Below are positions 54,360 through 62,996 of a DNA stretch of 64,000 nt, piece after piece. Position 1 is the first letter of the stretch; each line of letters starts with the position of its first letter. The translations under genes were made by a program, and so were the position numbers. Under the pieces are notes generated by a model. It ran no database searches. It saw only the letters and a list, made by a program, of their open reading frames with translations, and was not told the DNA's origin. Source of the stretch: Pseudomonas mandelii (GTDB lineage Bacteria > Pseudomonadota > Gammaproteobacteria > Pseudomonadales > Pseudomonadaceae); NCBI RefSeq assembly GCF_024138395.1, contig NZ_JAMYDU010000023.1, forward strand, positions 1 through 64,000. Direction: 5' to 3'.

Positions 54360-55467
54360 AATTGAAGTTTATCAAGTAGATCTGCCATACGCTGGCGGCG
54401 TTTATAAGCTGTCAGGCGGCCGTACTTACACAAGTTTTGACTCCACGATAGTGCGTATTTGTACAGACACTGGTCTTGAAGGCTGGGGCGAGTCGACGCC
54501 TTTTGGCCCGAACTATATTGCAGCGCACGCCCTGGGTGTGAGAGCGGGTATCGCCGAAATGGCGGACCTGCTCATCGGCCGGGATCCCCGTCAGGTTGAC
54601 CGTATCAACGATCTCATGGACAGCACCTTGATGGGCCACCTTCATGCGAAAGCTGCGATTGATGTGGCTTGCTGGGACATCCTGGGCAAAGCGGTCGGGA
54701 TGCCGGTGTGTGAACTGCTGGGGGGCAGTACAGGACTTTCCATGCCGATTATCGACTCGACCTATGCCGGCGATCCTGAAGACATGCGTCGTCGAATTGC
54801 TCAGACTCGAAAGCAAGGGTACCTGGGGCATTCGGTGAAGGTCGGCGCGACACCGGAGGAGGGTGGGCCCGCGCTGGATGCCGCGCGCATTGAGGCATCA
54901 CTTGCAGATGCCCGCCCCGAGGAATACTTCATCGTTGATTGCAACGGTGGCCTGACGGTAGAACATGCATTGCGCATGCTGAAACTGCTGCCATCCGGGC
55001 TGGACTTCGTGCTTGAGGCGCCATGCGCCACCTGGGCTGAGCACATGTCCCTGCGCCAGCGAACCAATGTGCCGCTGATCATGGACGAGCTGGCGACGGA
55101 TGAAGCTTCGGTGATGCAACTGATCAGCGAGAAGGCTGCAGACGGTATTGGTCTGAAAGTTTCCAAACATGGCGGCCTGACCAGAGCCCGACGTCTGCGC
55201 GACATGTGCATGACCTCCGGCTTGACGATGAGTGTCCAGGAGACCGCTGGCTCACAGGTAGCGTTCGCCGCACTGACTCACCTCGGGCAATCTATCCCGC
55301 ACCGAAATCTGCGCTGCGTGCTTGATACGCGCGATATGTATCCACCGATCACGGCACACGTCGACATTCCCGTGGTGGATGGCCGTATCCGTGCCCCGCA
55401 GACCCCAGGATTGGGCATCACGATCAATCGGGACGTCGTCGGTGAACCCGTAACGGTATATCGCTGA
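54346..55467 (+). CDS. Enolase-superfamily enzyme, hydroxyproline-betaine epimerase-like
   Basis: Enzyme of 373 aa of the mandelate racemase/muconate lactonizing branch. Metal ligands are D198, E224 and D247. Two acid/base lysines, K165 ('HSVKVG') and K271 ('GLKVSKHGG'), face each other as in 4-hydroxyproline-betaine 2-epimerase (HpbD, K163/K265). The N-terminal 'GWGESTPFGPNYIAAHALGVRAGIAEMA' and 'HAKAAIDVACWDILGK' also resemble HpbD and the cis-3-hydroxyproline dehydratase branch. I chose the GTG at 54346, which has AGGAG seven bases upstream and gives 'MKIIEIEVYQVDLP'. It is translationally coupled to the alcohol dehydrogenase. An epimerase or dehydratase acting on a betaine or hydroxyproline is the best guess. 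Confidence 0.85.
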   Translation: MKIIEIEVYQVDLPYAGGVYKLSGGRTYTSFDSTIVRICTDTGLEGWGESTPFGPNYIAAHALGVRAGIAEMADLLIGRDPRQVDRINDLMDSTLMGHLHAKAAIDVACWDILGKAVGMPVCELLGGSTGLSMPIIDSTYAGDPEDMRRRIAQTRKQGYLGHSVKVGATPEEGGPALDAARIEASLADARPEEYFIVDCNGGLTVEHALRMLKLLPSGLDFVLEAPCATWAEHMSLRQRTNVPLIMDELATDEASVMQLISEKAADGIGLKVSKHGGLTRARRLRDMCMTSGLTMSVQETAGSQVAFAALTHLGQSIPHRNLRCVLDTRDMYPPITAHVDIPVVDGRIRAPQTPGLGITINRDVVGEPVTVYR

Positions 55468-55606
55468 GTTGATCTCCAGCCGCGCGGCGCATGAAGTTTT
55501 TCGGGCGTCGCTTTCTTTGTGTGAAATCCGCGCCTTTCCACCAGTGAATTGATTCGTATCCATTAACGGTGTGATCACTTTATTTTAGAAGACGTACGTC
55601 TCGGAA

Positions 55607-55654
55607 ATGTACGCCTATGTACATTCCGTGTACGCCACAGATCTTGGGGTGTAC
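55607..55654. promoter_or_regulatory. TetR-type operator cluster upstream of tetR
   Basis: Starting at 55607, ATGTACGCCTATGTACAT contains two ATGTAC half-sites within an imperfect inverted repeat (AATGTAC and GTACATT). Further TGTAC half-sites follow at 55629 and 55650, and GACGTACGTC lies at 55591. The core TGTACGCCTATGT matches the dgcA-like operator at 59361 (TGTACACCTGTGT), pointing to control by the same regulator. Confidence 0.65.
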
Positions 55655-55689
55655 AGTGACGAGGAATTTTCAAAGAAAGGTCATCCCGA

Positions 55690-56394
55690 ATGTCACAGAC
55701 AGGAAGGGCGAAAACAAAAGCGCAGGACGCAGGCTGGCGAGGCTCCGTCGATGGTTGGCTGGACGCCGCCTACGATGCTCTTAAAGAGTCGGGTGTGGAT
55801 GCTGTGCGGGTGATGCCGCTGGCCAAACGCTTGAATTTGTCCCGTACCAGCTTCTATTGGTTCTATGAAGATCGGGAACAGCTACTCGCGGCGCTCCTGG
55901 CCCGCTGGAAGGACAAGAACACCGGCGGGATGATCAGTCAATGTGAGAGTTACGCTGAAAGTATTTCCGAAGCGATTCTCAACGTTTTCGAGTGCTGGCT
56001 GAACCCTGAAGTGTTCGACTCGCAATTCGAATTTGCCGTGCGCAGTTGGGCGTTGCAATCGGACGAAGTCACCGCTGAAATCGCTTTGGCCGATGAGGCG
56101 CGGATGAATGCCTTGGCCACCATGTTCCGACGGTTCGGCTACGACGGTGAGGCTGCCGACGTTCGAGCCAGGACGATCTACCTCACACAGATCGGCTACA
56201 TCTCCATGAAAACCAATGAAGATATCGTCGTTCGATTTCGACGGATTCCTCAGTACGTGAGCGTGTTTACCGGCAAAGCACCGAAGCGGCGCGAGCTGGA
56301 CCGCTTTTATGGAAAGTTCGGCTACGCAGAAAAAGAGCCCGGTGTTTTCGTTCCCTTGGTTGAAACATTCGAGGAGTCCACTGCCGATGAATAA
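55690..56394 (+). CDS. TetR/AcrR-family regulator
   Basis: Regulator of 234 aa. The N-terminal helix-turn-helix has 'LDAAYDALKESGVDAVRVMPLAKRLNLSRTSFYWFYEDREQLL' (spread over about 24-66), and the remainder is helical, as expected for the ligand domain. It is probably autoregulated through the operators at 55607-55654. Its stop codon overlaps the start of the pyrroline-reductase-like gene by eight bases. The matching operator before the dgcA-like gene indicates that it also controls that gene; the ligand may be an N-methyl amine or pathway intermediate. Confidence 0.87.
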   Translation: MSQTGRAKTKAQDAGWRGSVDGWLDAAYDALKESGVDAVRVMPLAKRLNLSRTSFYWFYEDREQLLAALLARWKDKNTGGMISQCESYAESISEAILNVFECWLNPEVFDSQFEFAVRSWALQSDEVTAEIALADEARMNALATMFRRFGYDGEAADVRARTIYLTQIGYISMKTNEDIVVRFRRIPQYVSVFTGKAPKRRELDRFYGKFGYAEKEPGVFVPLVETFEESTADE

Positions 56395-57160
56395 AACCCT
56401 GGGCATCATCGGCGGCACCGGTTGGCTGGGGCGGGCAATCGCCGAGGCGCTGCTCGATAGCAGGTTCATCGGGCCTGACCGTTTATTGATCTCGAACCGC
56501 TCCGGCGTCAGTACTTTCGGGCCAGACGTTAGGCTGTTGGCCGACAACCAGCAGTTGGTTGAGCTCAGCGACAGGGTCGTGCTGTCCATCCGGCCGGAGC
56601 AGTTTCGCGAACTCAAAATCGATGCCCGCGGCAAGCTGGTGATTTCCTTGATGGCCGGCGTTCCGGCGGTAGCCATCAGCGCAGCCACCGGCGCGGATGT
56701 GGTCGTGCGGGCCATGCCGAATGCGGCCGTGGAAATCAGGCAATCATTCACGCCCTGGTACAGTGCCGGGAATCTGGGTGATCACGACCGCAAGTGGATG
56801 CAGCGTCTGTTCGAATGCGTAGGTTCGGCGGACGAAGTGCCGGATGAAGACTGCATTGATTACCTCAGTGCGTTGTCCGGGACTGGGCCGGCCTTCCCGG
56901 CAATGTTGCAAATGGCACTGACTAATCAGGCGGTGGCTGCGGGAATTCCCCTTGCCATCGCGCAGCGAGCTGCACAAGGCGTAGTGGTGGGGGGCGGCCA
57001 GATGCTTGCCAACCGCGATCCGCGGCAAGTGATTGAGTCGTTGATGGCTTACCGTGGCGTGACGGCAGCAGCGCTGCAGTCGATGGCCGATCAAAACATC
57101 GAGTCGATTGTGGGGCGAGCCGTGCAGGCAGGCGCTGAAATTGCCCGCAAAGGCATGTAG
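56387..57160 (+). CDS. Pyrroline-5-carboxylate-reductase-like protein
   Basis: Rossmann-fold reductase of 257 aa, resembling ProC. The NAD(P) motif is 'LGIIGGTGWLGRAI' at residues 4-17, and the C-terminal dimer domain has 'DCIDYLSALSGTGPAFPAML' and 'AQRAAQGVVVGGGQML'. The ATG at 56387 has GAGGAG ten bases upstream; the frame extends to 56309 in the tetR gene. It is shorter than housekeeping ProC (about 270 aa) and sits in a tetR operon, so it is probably a catabolic imine reductase or works on a pyrroline-type intermediate. Direction and substrate are unknown. Confidence 0.82.
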   Translation: MNKTLGIIGGTGWLGRAIAEALLDSRFIGPDRLLISNRSGVSTFGPDVRLLADNQQLVELSDRVVLSIRPEQFRELKIDARGKLVISLMAGVPAVAISAATGADVVVRAMPNAAVEIRQSFTPWYSAGNLGDHDRKWMQRLFECVGSADEVPDEDCIDYLSALSGTGPAFPAMLQMALTNQAVAAGIPLAIAQRAAQGVVVGGGQMLANRDPRQVIESLMAYRGVTAAALQSMADQNIESIVGRAVQAGAEIARKGM

Positions 57161-57174
57161 CCGAAGAGATAAGC

Positions 57175-57202
57175 AATGAAGGCCCGCTGAAGGGCCTTCA
57201 TT
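57175..57202. terminator. Hairpin between the proC-like and dgcA-like genes
   Basis: An 11-base perfect stem (AATGAAGGCCC at 57175-57185, complement at 57192-57202) with a 6-base loop lies between the convergent genes. No long T run follows, so a bidirectional terminator is probable but not certain. Confidence 0.7.
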
Positions 57203-57271
57203 GGGTTGTGGTGGTGTTGGGAGCTGGCCATTCATGGCAGCGCTCCCGACGAGTAATGGATGACGGTTCGT

Positions 57272-59308
57272 TCAGAGATCTTTCACCAGACGCAGCGCGT
57301 CATAGATGGCCGCGTGGGTATTACGGGCCGACACTGCATCGCCGATCCGGAACAGCTGGAAGCGTCCTTCGGGATGGGTGACGATGTTCTGCGCGTTGCC
57401 GGCGATCAGGTCATGTTGTTCTACCGCGCCGCCATTGGTGGAAAGAGGCCGAAGCTCAAAGTACAAATCGTCCAGGGGAAGGGTGCCGTGGTTTATGACC
57501 ACCTGATCGACCACGCGCTGCTTGTGAACCTGTCCGTAATCGCTGCCAAAGGTTGCAACGAGCCCGCCATCACGCTTTTGCACCGTATCGACGCGGTAGG
57601 TCACGGTGAAGGTGACGTCCAGATCTTGCAGACTGCGCATGTAGGGCACCAGGTTCATGGCCATGACTTCAGGTGCAAACGAGCGGTCAGGGGTGACGAT
57701 CTCCACGGTCGCGCCGCTTTGCGCGATGACCTCGGCAGCCTGCAGGGCGGCATGATCCCCCGCATCGTCGAAGATCAGTACGTTGCGACCGGGCTTGATG
57801 TCACCGGAAATGATGTCCCAGGTTGAAACCACCAGTTCGTTGCCCTCGCGGAGCACCTCGGTATCCGGCAGGCCGCCGGTCGCAACGATGACCACGTCTG
57901 GCTCGAAGGCTTGCACGGTGTCGGCTTCGGCCCAGGTATTGAAGTGAAACTTCACCCCCAACCGTTCGCATTGCGCCATGCGCCAATCAATGATGCTGAT
58001 CATCTCGCGACGACGCTCGCTCAACGCAGTCAGACGAATCTGCCCGCCAGGTCGGTCAGCCGCCTCAAGCACCGTTACGTCATGACCGCGCTCACCGGCG
58101 ACCCGCGCCGCTTCCAGCCCGGCAGGGCCGGTACCGACCACTAGCACGTTGCGCTTGACGGCGGCTTTGGGGATGTCATGGGGCATGGTGGTTTCGCGGC
58201 CGGTCGCCGCATTGTGAATGCAGTAGGCCGCGCCGCCCTGGTAGATGCGATCCAGGCAATAGTTGGCGCCCACGCACGGGCGAATGTCTTCTTCGCGCTT
58301 CTCGATGATTTTGCGCACAATGTGCGGATCGGTCATGTGCGCACGGGTCATGCCCACCATGTCCACTTTGCCCGAGGCGATCGCGTAGCGCGCGGTGGCC
58401 ACGTCGGGAATCTTCGCCGCGTGGAAGGTCGGGAAGCCTGTTGCCGAACGGATCTCGCCGGCGAAGTCGAGGTGGGGTGAGTTGCGCATACCCTGAATCG
58501 GGATGACATCGGTCAAGCCGGCGTCCGTATCGATGTGGCCGCGTACCACGTTCAGAAAATCGACCAGCCCGCTGTCCTTGAGCATGTGGGAAATCTGCAT
58601 GCCCTCGCTGGCATTGAAGCCCCCGGGCAGTTCTTCGTCACCGGTGTAGCGAACCCCGAGCAGAAAATCTTCGCCGACCCGCTGGCGGATACCGCGCAGG
58701 ATGTCGAAGGTAAAGCGCATACGGTTTTCCAGCGAGCCGCCGTAAGGGCCGTCGAGGTCATTGGTCAACGGTGACCAGAACTGGTCCATCAAATGCCCGT
58801 AAGCCTGAAGCTCCAGACCATCGAGACCTGCCGCCTTCATGCGCTCCGCGGCGTCTACATAGTCCTTGATGATCCGCTCGATGTCCCATTCCTCCATTTT
58901 CTTCGGGAAGGAGCGGTGCGACGCCTCGCGACGGTGTGATGGCGACACCACCGGCAACCAGTCGGCCTTATCCCAGCGGGTGCGACGGCCCAAGTGAGTC
59001 AGCTGGATCATCACTGCCGCGCCATGTTCGTGGCATTCATCGGTCAGGTCCTTCAACCATCCGACCACTTCGTCCTTGTAGGCGAGCACATTGTTGAACA
59101 CCGGCGGGCTGTCTCGAGACACGGCCGCCGAGCCGGCGGTCATGGTCAGCGCGACGCCTGCTTTTGCGCGCTCTACGTGATAGGCGCGGTACAAATCCTT
59201 GGGCATGCCGTCGACTGGATAGGCCGGCTCATGGGAGGTGGTCATGATCCGGTTTCTGAGCGTCAGGTTCTTGATCTTATAGGGTTGCAGCAGGGGATCG
59301 CTGGACAT
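57272..59308 (-). CDS. Trimethylamine-dehydrogenase-type flavin demethylase, DgcA-like
   Basis: Old-yellow-enzyme-type barrel plus FAD/NAD domain, 678 aa. The family includes trimethylamine dehydrogenase, dimethylglycine demethylase DgcA and N-methylproline demethylases. The ATG at 59308 has GGAGG eight bases upstream; the longer frame to 59437 crosses the operator and is not used. The Fe-S region has C345, C351 and C363 ('CVGANYC' ... 'YC'), but position 348 is Ala where trimethylamine dehydrogenase has a fourth cysteine. The same gap appears, from memory, in DgcA. The C-terminal dinucleotide domain has 'VVGTGPAGLEAARVAGERGH'. It probably removes a methyl group from an N-methyl product of the Rieske enzyme. 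The palindrome 53-96 bases upstream is its likely operator. Confidence 0.87.
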   Translation of the reverse strand: MSSDPLLQPYKIKNLTLRNRIMTTSHEPAYPVDGMPKDLYRAYHVERAKAGVALTMTAGSAAVSRDSPPVFNNVLAYKDEVVGWLKDLTDECHEHGAAVMIQLTHLGRRTRWDKADWLPVVSPSHRREASHRSFPKKMEEWDIERIIKDYVDAAERMKAAGLDGLELQAYGHLMDQFWSPLTNDLDGPYGGSLENRMRFTFDILRGIRQRVGEDFLLGVRYTGDEELPGGFNASEGMQISHMLKDSGLVDFLNVVRGHIDTDAGLTDVIPIQGMRNSPHLDFAGEIRSATGFPTFHAAKIPDVATARYAIASGKVDMVGMTRAHMTDPHIVRKIIEKREEDIRPCVGANYCLDRIYQGGAAYCIHNAATGRETTMPHDIPKAAVKRNVLVVGTGPAGLEAARVAGERGHDVTVLEAADRPGGQIRLTALSERRREMISIIDWRMAQCERLGVKFHFNTWAEADTVQAFEPDVVIVATGGLPDTEVLREGNELVVSTWDIISGDIKPGRNVLIFDDAGDHAALQAAEVIAQSGATVEIVTPDRSFAPEVMAMNLVPYMRSLQDLDVTFTVTYRVDTVQKRDGGLVATFGSDYGQVHKQRVVDQVVINHGTLPLDDLYFELRPLSTNGGAVEQHDLIAGNAQNIVTHPEGRFQLFRIGDAVSARNTHAAIYDALRLVKDL

Positions 59309-59360
59309 CGTGGTGCCCTCCATCATGGGTCTTATCAGGCTCGGTGACTTAAAATTAGGA

Positions 59361-59404
59361 TAAATGTACACCTGTGTCAACGAATGCTGACACAGGTGTA
59401 CATT
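59361..59404. promoter_or_regulatory. Large palindromic operator upstream of the dgcA-like gene
   Basis: Two perfect 18-base arms (AAATGTACACCTGTGTCA at 59361-59378 and its complement at 59387-59404) flank an 8-base spacer. Each arm contains the TGTACRCCTRTGT core also found upstream of tetR. It is placed 53-96 bases before the chosen start. The remaining part of 59309-59668 shows no gene. Confidence 0.75.
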
Positions 59405-59668
59405 TTGCTTGCGTGCCAAAAAATCCAGGATTAACATCCGTCAAAACCCGGGCTGATTTGATTCGTACGCGCCTGGCTGCCATCGCATTGAGCGATCAGT
59501 GCCCGCGCAGTGATGAACGTGCGCGCAGCGGCAAACCGCACTCGTGAGGCGGACGTGAAAGTGGGCGTTATAGGTGACGGTTCAGGTGTGATTCAGTGGG
59601 ATTGAAGAGGGCACAGTCGTGCTTTCCAAATTTTTTGCCTTATTGATATTTCGGAAAGGAGAGCATAG

Positions 59669-60658
59669 GTGACAGAGTTATTTGATATTCGCTTGGCTAG
59701 CAAGCAGACAGCTTTCACTGAAATTCCAGTCATAGATATATCGTCGCTCATAAACGGCGAAAATCCACTGAAGGTGGCAAGCCAAATAGGTGAGGCATGC
59801 GAAAAGGTGGGGTTTTTTTATATAAAAAACCATGGTATTGACCAGCAGTTAATAGATGAGATGTATGCGCTTACCAAAAGTTTTTTCAAGCTTCCTTATG
59901 AGGAGAAGAACAAGCTTAATGTCGTGAATTCCGGGCTCACGCTGCGTGGTTATATACCGATGTACGCGGAAAACGTCGATCCTGCTAATACCCGCGATTT
60001 CAAAGAGTGTTTTGATTGCGGAGCTCATTATGATGAGGTCTCTCCATTCTTTGGTCCTAATCAAATGCCATCTGTACTGCCGCAATTTGAGAAGGTTGCC
60101 GAAGATTACCATTCCTCTGTATTGGCACTCGCGCGAATGCTTATTGGCGGGATCGCGCTGAGCTTGGGTTTACCACAAGATTACTTTGAAAATCTTCAGC
60201 GTAAGCCCATCACTATCCAACGGATTTTGCGTTACCCGCCCCAGATCGGAAGGATTTCCCAAGAGGAGATCGGCATTGGGGCACATACGGACTATGGTTT
60301 CTTGACGGTCCTATCCCAAGATGCAGTGGGCGGTTTGCAAGTCAGAAACCGTGCAGGGGAGTGGGTTACTGCCCCACCCGTTGAAGGCACTTTTATCGTC
60401 AACATTGGTGATTTGGTTCAAACCCTCACCAACGATCGCTACACCTCGACAATGCATCGAGTCATCAATACCAGCGGCCTGGAGCGTTATTCGATACCGT
60501 TCTTTATTGATTTGGATTTCGATGCGGTTGTTGAACCTGTGCCAACCTGCGTGAGTGAGACTTTACCCGCGAAGTATGAAGCGTACACATGTGGTGAACA
60601 CAAATTTAAGCGATTTGTTGATAGCTATGCGCACCTGAAAGAAATCGAGAAGGTGTAA
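59669..60658 (+). CDS. 2-oxoglutarate/Fe(II) oxygenase, isopenicillin-N-synthase-like
   Basis: Non-heme iron oxygenase of 329 aa. The metal triad is H206-x-D208 ('GAHTDYG') and H263 ('MHRVIN'), and the co-substrate pair is R273-x-S275 ('ERYSIPFF'). The N-terminal 'IPVIDISSLING' and 'GFFYIKNHGID' are typical of the family. The GTG start has AAAGGAGAG upstream. Its DNA is AT-richer than the flanking genes, so it may have been acquired separately. It is convergent with the LysR gene at 60778 and divergent from the dgcA-like gene. It could hydroxylate or demethylate an amine substrate of the cluster; this is inferred only from position. Confidence 0.85.
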   Translation: MTELFDIRLASKQTAFTEIPVIDISSLINGENPLKVASQIGEACEKVGFFYIKNHGIDQQLIDEMYALTKSFFKLPYEEKNKLNVVNSGLTLRGYIPMYAENVDPANTRDFKECFDCGAHYDEVSPFFGPNQMPSVLPQFEKVAEDYHSSVLALARMLIGGIALSLGLPQDYFENLQRKPITIQRILRYPPQIGRISQEEIGIGAHTDYGFLTVLSQDAVGGLQVRNRAGEWVTAPPVEGTFIVNIGDLVQTLTNDRYTSTMHRVINTSGLERYSIPFFIDLDFDAVVEPVPTCVSETLPAKYEAYTCGEHKFKRFVDSYAHLKEIEKV

Positions 60659-60720
60659 TCACTCTTTTTCCTCATGCATGTGCAAGGGGTGGGATCTTTG
60701 GATCGTCGCTTAACCACACA

Positions 60721-60748
60721 AACGCTGGCTTACCTCCCAGCCAGCGTT
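60721..60748. terminator. Hairpin terminator between the oxygenase and LysR genes
   Basis: A perfect 10-base stem (AACGCTGGCT at 60721-60730, complement at 60739-60748) with an 8-base loop sits between the two convergent genes. No T run is present; it probably ends both transcripts. Confidence 0.7.
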
Positions 60749-60777
60749 GCAGGAGATTGACTCCGACCTTCAGGCGC

Positions 60778-61692
60778 CTAAAGACTTTCAGGATCCCCAA
60801 AAAACATCTGAATCCGCGACCTTAACCAGCGCTCACCCGGATCATTATCCTGCGACCCACGCCAGGCCATGTGCAACTCAAAACTACGCACCGGCAATGG
60901 CGGATCTTCAGCTCGCACACCACCCGCAGCGGTTAACGCTTCCGCTGTGTAATCAGGCACTGTCGCGACAATATCAGTCCCGCTGATCAGGGTGCTCAAC
61001 CCATTGAACTGCGGCACCGCCAGCACCACATGCCGTTTGCGCCCGAGCTTTTCCAGCTCTTCATCGATAAAGCCGCTCAGATCGCCCGCGAATGAAACCA
61101 AAGCGTGGGGGCGGGCGCAGAAATCATCCAGGCTCAACGGCCCCGGCACCGTGTCGGCGCGCAACAATTTCGGCATGCTGCGGCGCAGCACTTTGCGCTT
61201 GGCGTTGGCCGGCAGGTCGGCGGTGTAGCTGACACCGATGGAGATCTCGCCCGAGGCCAGCAGGTTCGGCATCAGGATGTAGTTGGCCCGACGCACCACC
61301 AGCACGATTCCCGGCGATTCCGCGCGCAGCCGTTTGAGCAGCATCGGCAGCAGCGCGAACTCAACATCATCCGACAGGCCAATGCGGAATACCGCGGTGC
61401 TGGTCGCCGGGTCGAATTCCGCCGCACGACTGACCGCGGTGGAAATCGAATCCAGAGCCGGTGAGAGCAGGGCGAAGATTTCCACCGCTCGGGCGGAAGG
61501 CTCCATGCTGCGGCCGGTGCGCACGAACAACGGGTCATCGAACAGCCCGCGCAGGCGCGAGAGCGCCGCACTGATGGCCGGCTGGCCGAGGAACAATTTT
61601 TCCGCAGCGCGGGTCACGCTGCGTTCGTGCATCAGTGTTTCGAAAACGATCAACAGGTTCAGGTCGACACGACGCAGGTCATTACGATTCAT
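60778..61692 (-). CDS. LysR-family regulator
   Basis: Regulator of 304 aa of the NodD/PcpR-like LysR branch. The DNA-binding domain has 'NLLIVFETLMHERSVTRAAEKLFLGQPAISAALSRLRGLF' (spread over about 14-52). The ATG at 61692 has AGGA seven bases upstream; the frame is open to 61770 without need. The effector domain begins around residue 90. It is divergent from the quinone oxidoreductase gene at 61961, which is its most likely target. It does not look like the regulator of the betaine genes. Confidence 0.87.
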   Translation of the reverse strand: MNRNDLRRVDLNLLIVFETLMHERSVTRAAEKLFLGQPAISAALSRLRGLFDDPLFVRTGRSMEPSARAVEIFALLSPALDSISTAVSRAAEFDPATSTAVFRIGLSDDVEFALLPMLLKRLRAESPGIVLVVRRANYILMPNLLASGEISIGVSYTADLPANAKRKVLRRSMPKLLRADTVPGPLSLDDFCARPHALVSFAGDLSGFIDEELEKLGRKRHVVLAVPQFNGLSTLISGTDIVATVPDYTAEALTAAGGVRAEDPPLPVRSFELHMAWRGSQDNDPGERWLRSRIQMFFGDPESL

Positions 61693-61960
61693 CTGGAGTC
61701 CTGGCAGATTCAGCAAACTTGACGTGAGCGGCCATATGGGAACAATGGCCGGCATGAATCTTACGGGCAAAGGCTGGTACTCTGCACAGGGTAATTCAGT
61801 TTTTCCTGAAAGGCTGCTTCGGTTTTTACGGCATTGGATGGTGTCGCCGTCGCTGCGGAATCAATGACAGGCATGTCGACTATTAATAGCCACTGATGGT
61901 CTTGGGTAGAAAGCCCAGATAGAGTTCAGGGCATTAGAGGTTACTTTGACGAGGTTTGCG

Positions 61961-62983
61961 ATGTCCCGCACGATTCGTTTTCACAAGTTTGGTCCAGCCG
62001 AGGTGCTCAAATGCGAAGAGCATGCGGCCGCTCTGCCTGCGCCGGGCGAAGTGCAGGTGCGCGTCGAAGCGATAGGCATCAGCTGGTACGACATTCTCTG
62101 GCGCCAGAACCTGGCCTCGTCCCATGCGCGTCTGCCTTCAGGCCTGGGCCATGAAATGGCCGGCGTGGTCACGATGGTCGGCGAAGGCGTCGATGACCTG
62201 GCCGTCGGTGACAAGGTCGCCAGCTTCCCGGCCGAAAGCCCCAACGACTACCCGGTTTACGGCGAACAGATCGTTCTGCCGCGCTCGGCGCTGACGCTCT
62301 ACCCGGACGTGCTCAGCCCGATCGAAGCCAGCGTGCACTACACGCCGCTATTGATCGCTTATTTTGCCTACGCCGATCTGGCGCGAGTCAAACCGGGGCA
62401 ATTTGCCCTGGTGACCGATGCCAGCCACTGCGCCGGACCGTCGTTTGTGCAACTGGGCAAAGCGCTCGGTGTGCGAGTGATTGCCGCGACTAAAACCGCG
62501 GATGAGCGTGAGTACCTGCTGTCCCTCGGCGCCGAGAAGGTCATTGTTACCGAGGAAGAAGATCTGCTCATGCGGATCAACAAAATTACCGACAACCGCG
62601 GCGTCGATGTGGTGTTCGATGGCCTTGGCGGGCCGCAGATGTCGCTGCTTGGCGATGTGCTCGCACCTCGCGGCAGCCTGGTGCTCTATGGCCTGCAAGG
62701 CGGTAACCAGACGCCATTCCCGGCCTGTGCGGCGTTCCAGAAGAACATTCAGTTCTTCGTGCACTGCATCGGTAATTTCACCGGTAAGCCGGAGCTGGGC
62801 ATCATCCAGGATCAGGCCGCACTGCAACGTGCCCTGCGCGACATCAACCAGTTGACCGCGGACCGTGTGCTGCTGCCGCTCAAGACCCGCGTGTTTCCGT
62901 TTTCCGAGTTTGTCGAAGCACACCGCTATATGGACGAATGCCCATGTCGCGAACGGGTCGCCCTTCAGGTCGAGCCTGCCTGA
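61961..62983 (+). CDS. Zinc-less quinone oxidoreductase/alcohol dehydrogenase-like protein
   Basis: MDR protein of 340 aa. It has 'GHEMAGVVTMVGEGVDDLAVGDKV' in the N-terminal barrel and 'ALVTDASHCAGPSFVQLGKALGVRVIAAT' in the Rossmann part, where the usual GxGxxG is changed to a degenerate loop. The ATG at 61961 has GAGG six bases upstream; the frame opens with TTG at 61946. Zinc ligands are absent. It is probably NADPH-dependent and reduces a quinone or enone; a LysR gene is divergent from it. The substrate is unknown. Confidence 0.85.
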   Translation: MSRTIRFHKFGPAEVLKCEEHAAALPAPGEVQVRVEAIGISWYDILWRQNLASSHARLPSGLGHEMAGVVTMVGEGVDDLAVGDKVASFPAESPNDYPVYGEQIVLPRSALTLYPDVLSPIEASVHYTPLLIAYFAYADLARVKPGQFALVTDASHCAGPSFVQLGKALGVRVIAATKTADEREYLLSLGAEKVIVTEEEDLLMRINKITDNRGVDVVFDGLGGPQMSLLGDVLAPRGSLVLYGLQGGNQTPFPACAAFQKNIQFFVHCIGNFTGKPELGIIQDQAALQRALRDINQLTADRVLLPLKTRVFPFSEFVEAHRYMDECPCRERVALQVEPA

Positions 62984-62996
62984 GCCCTTCCTCCGC

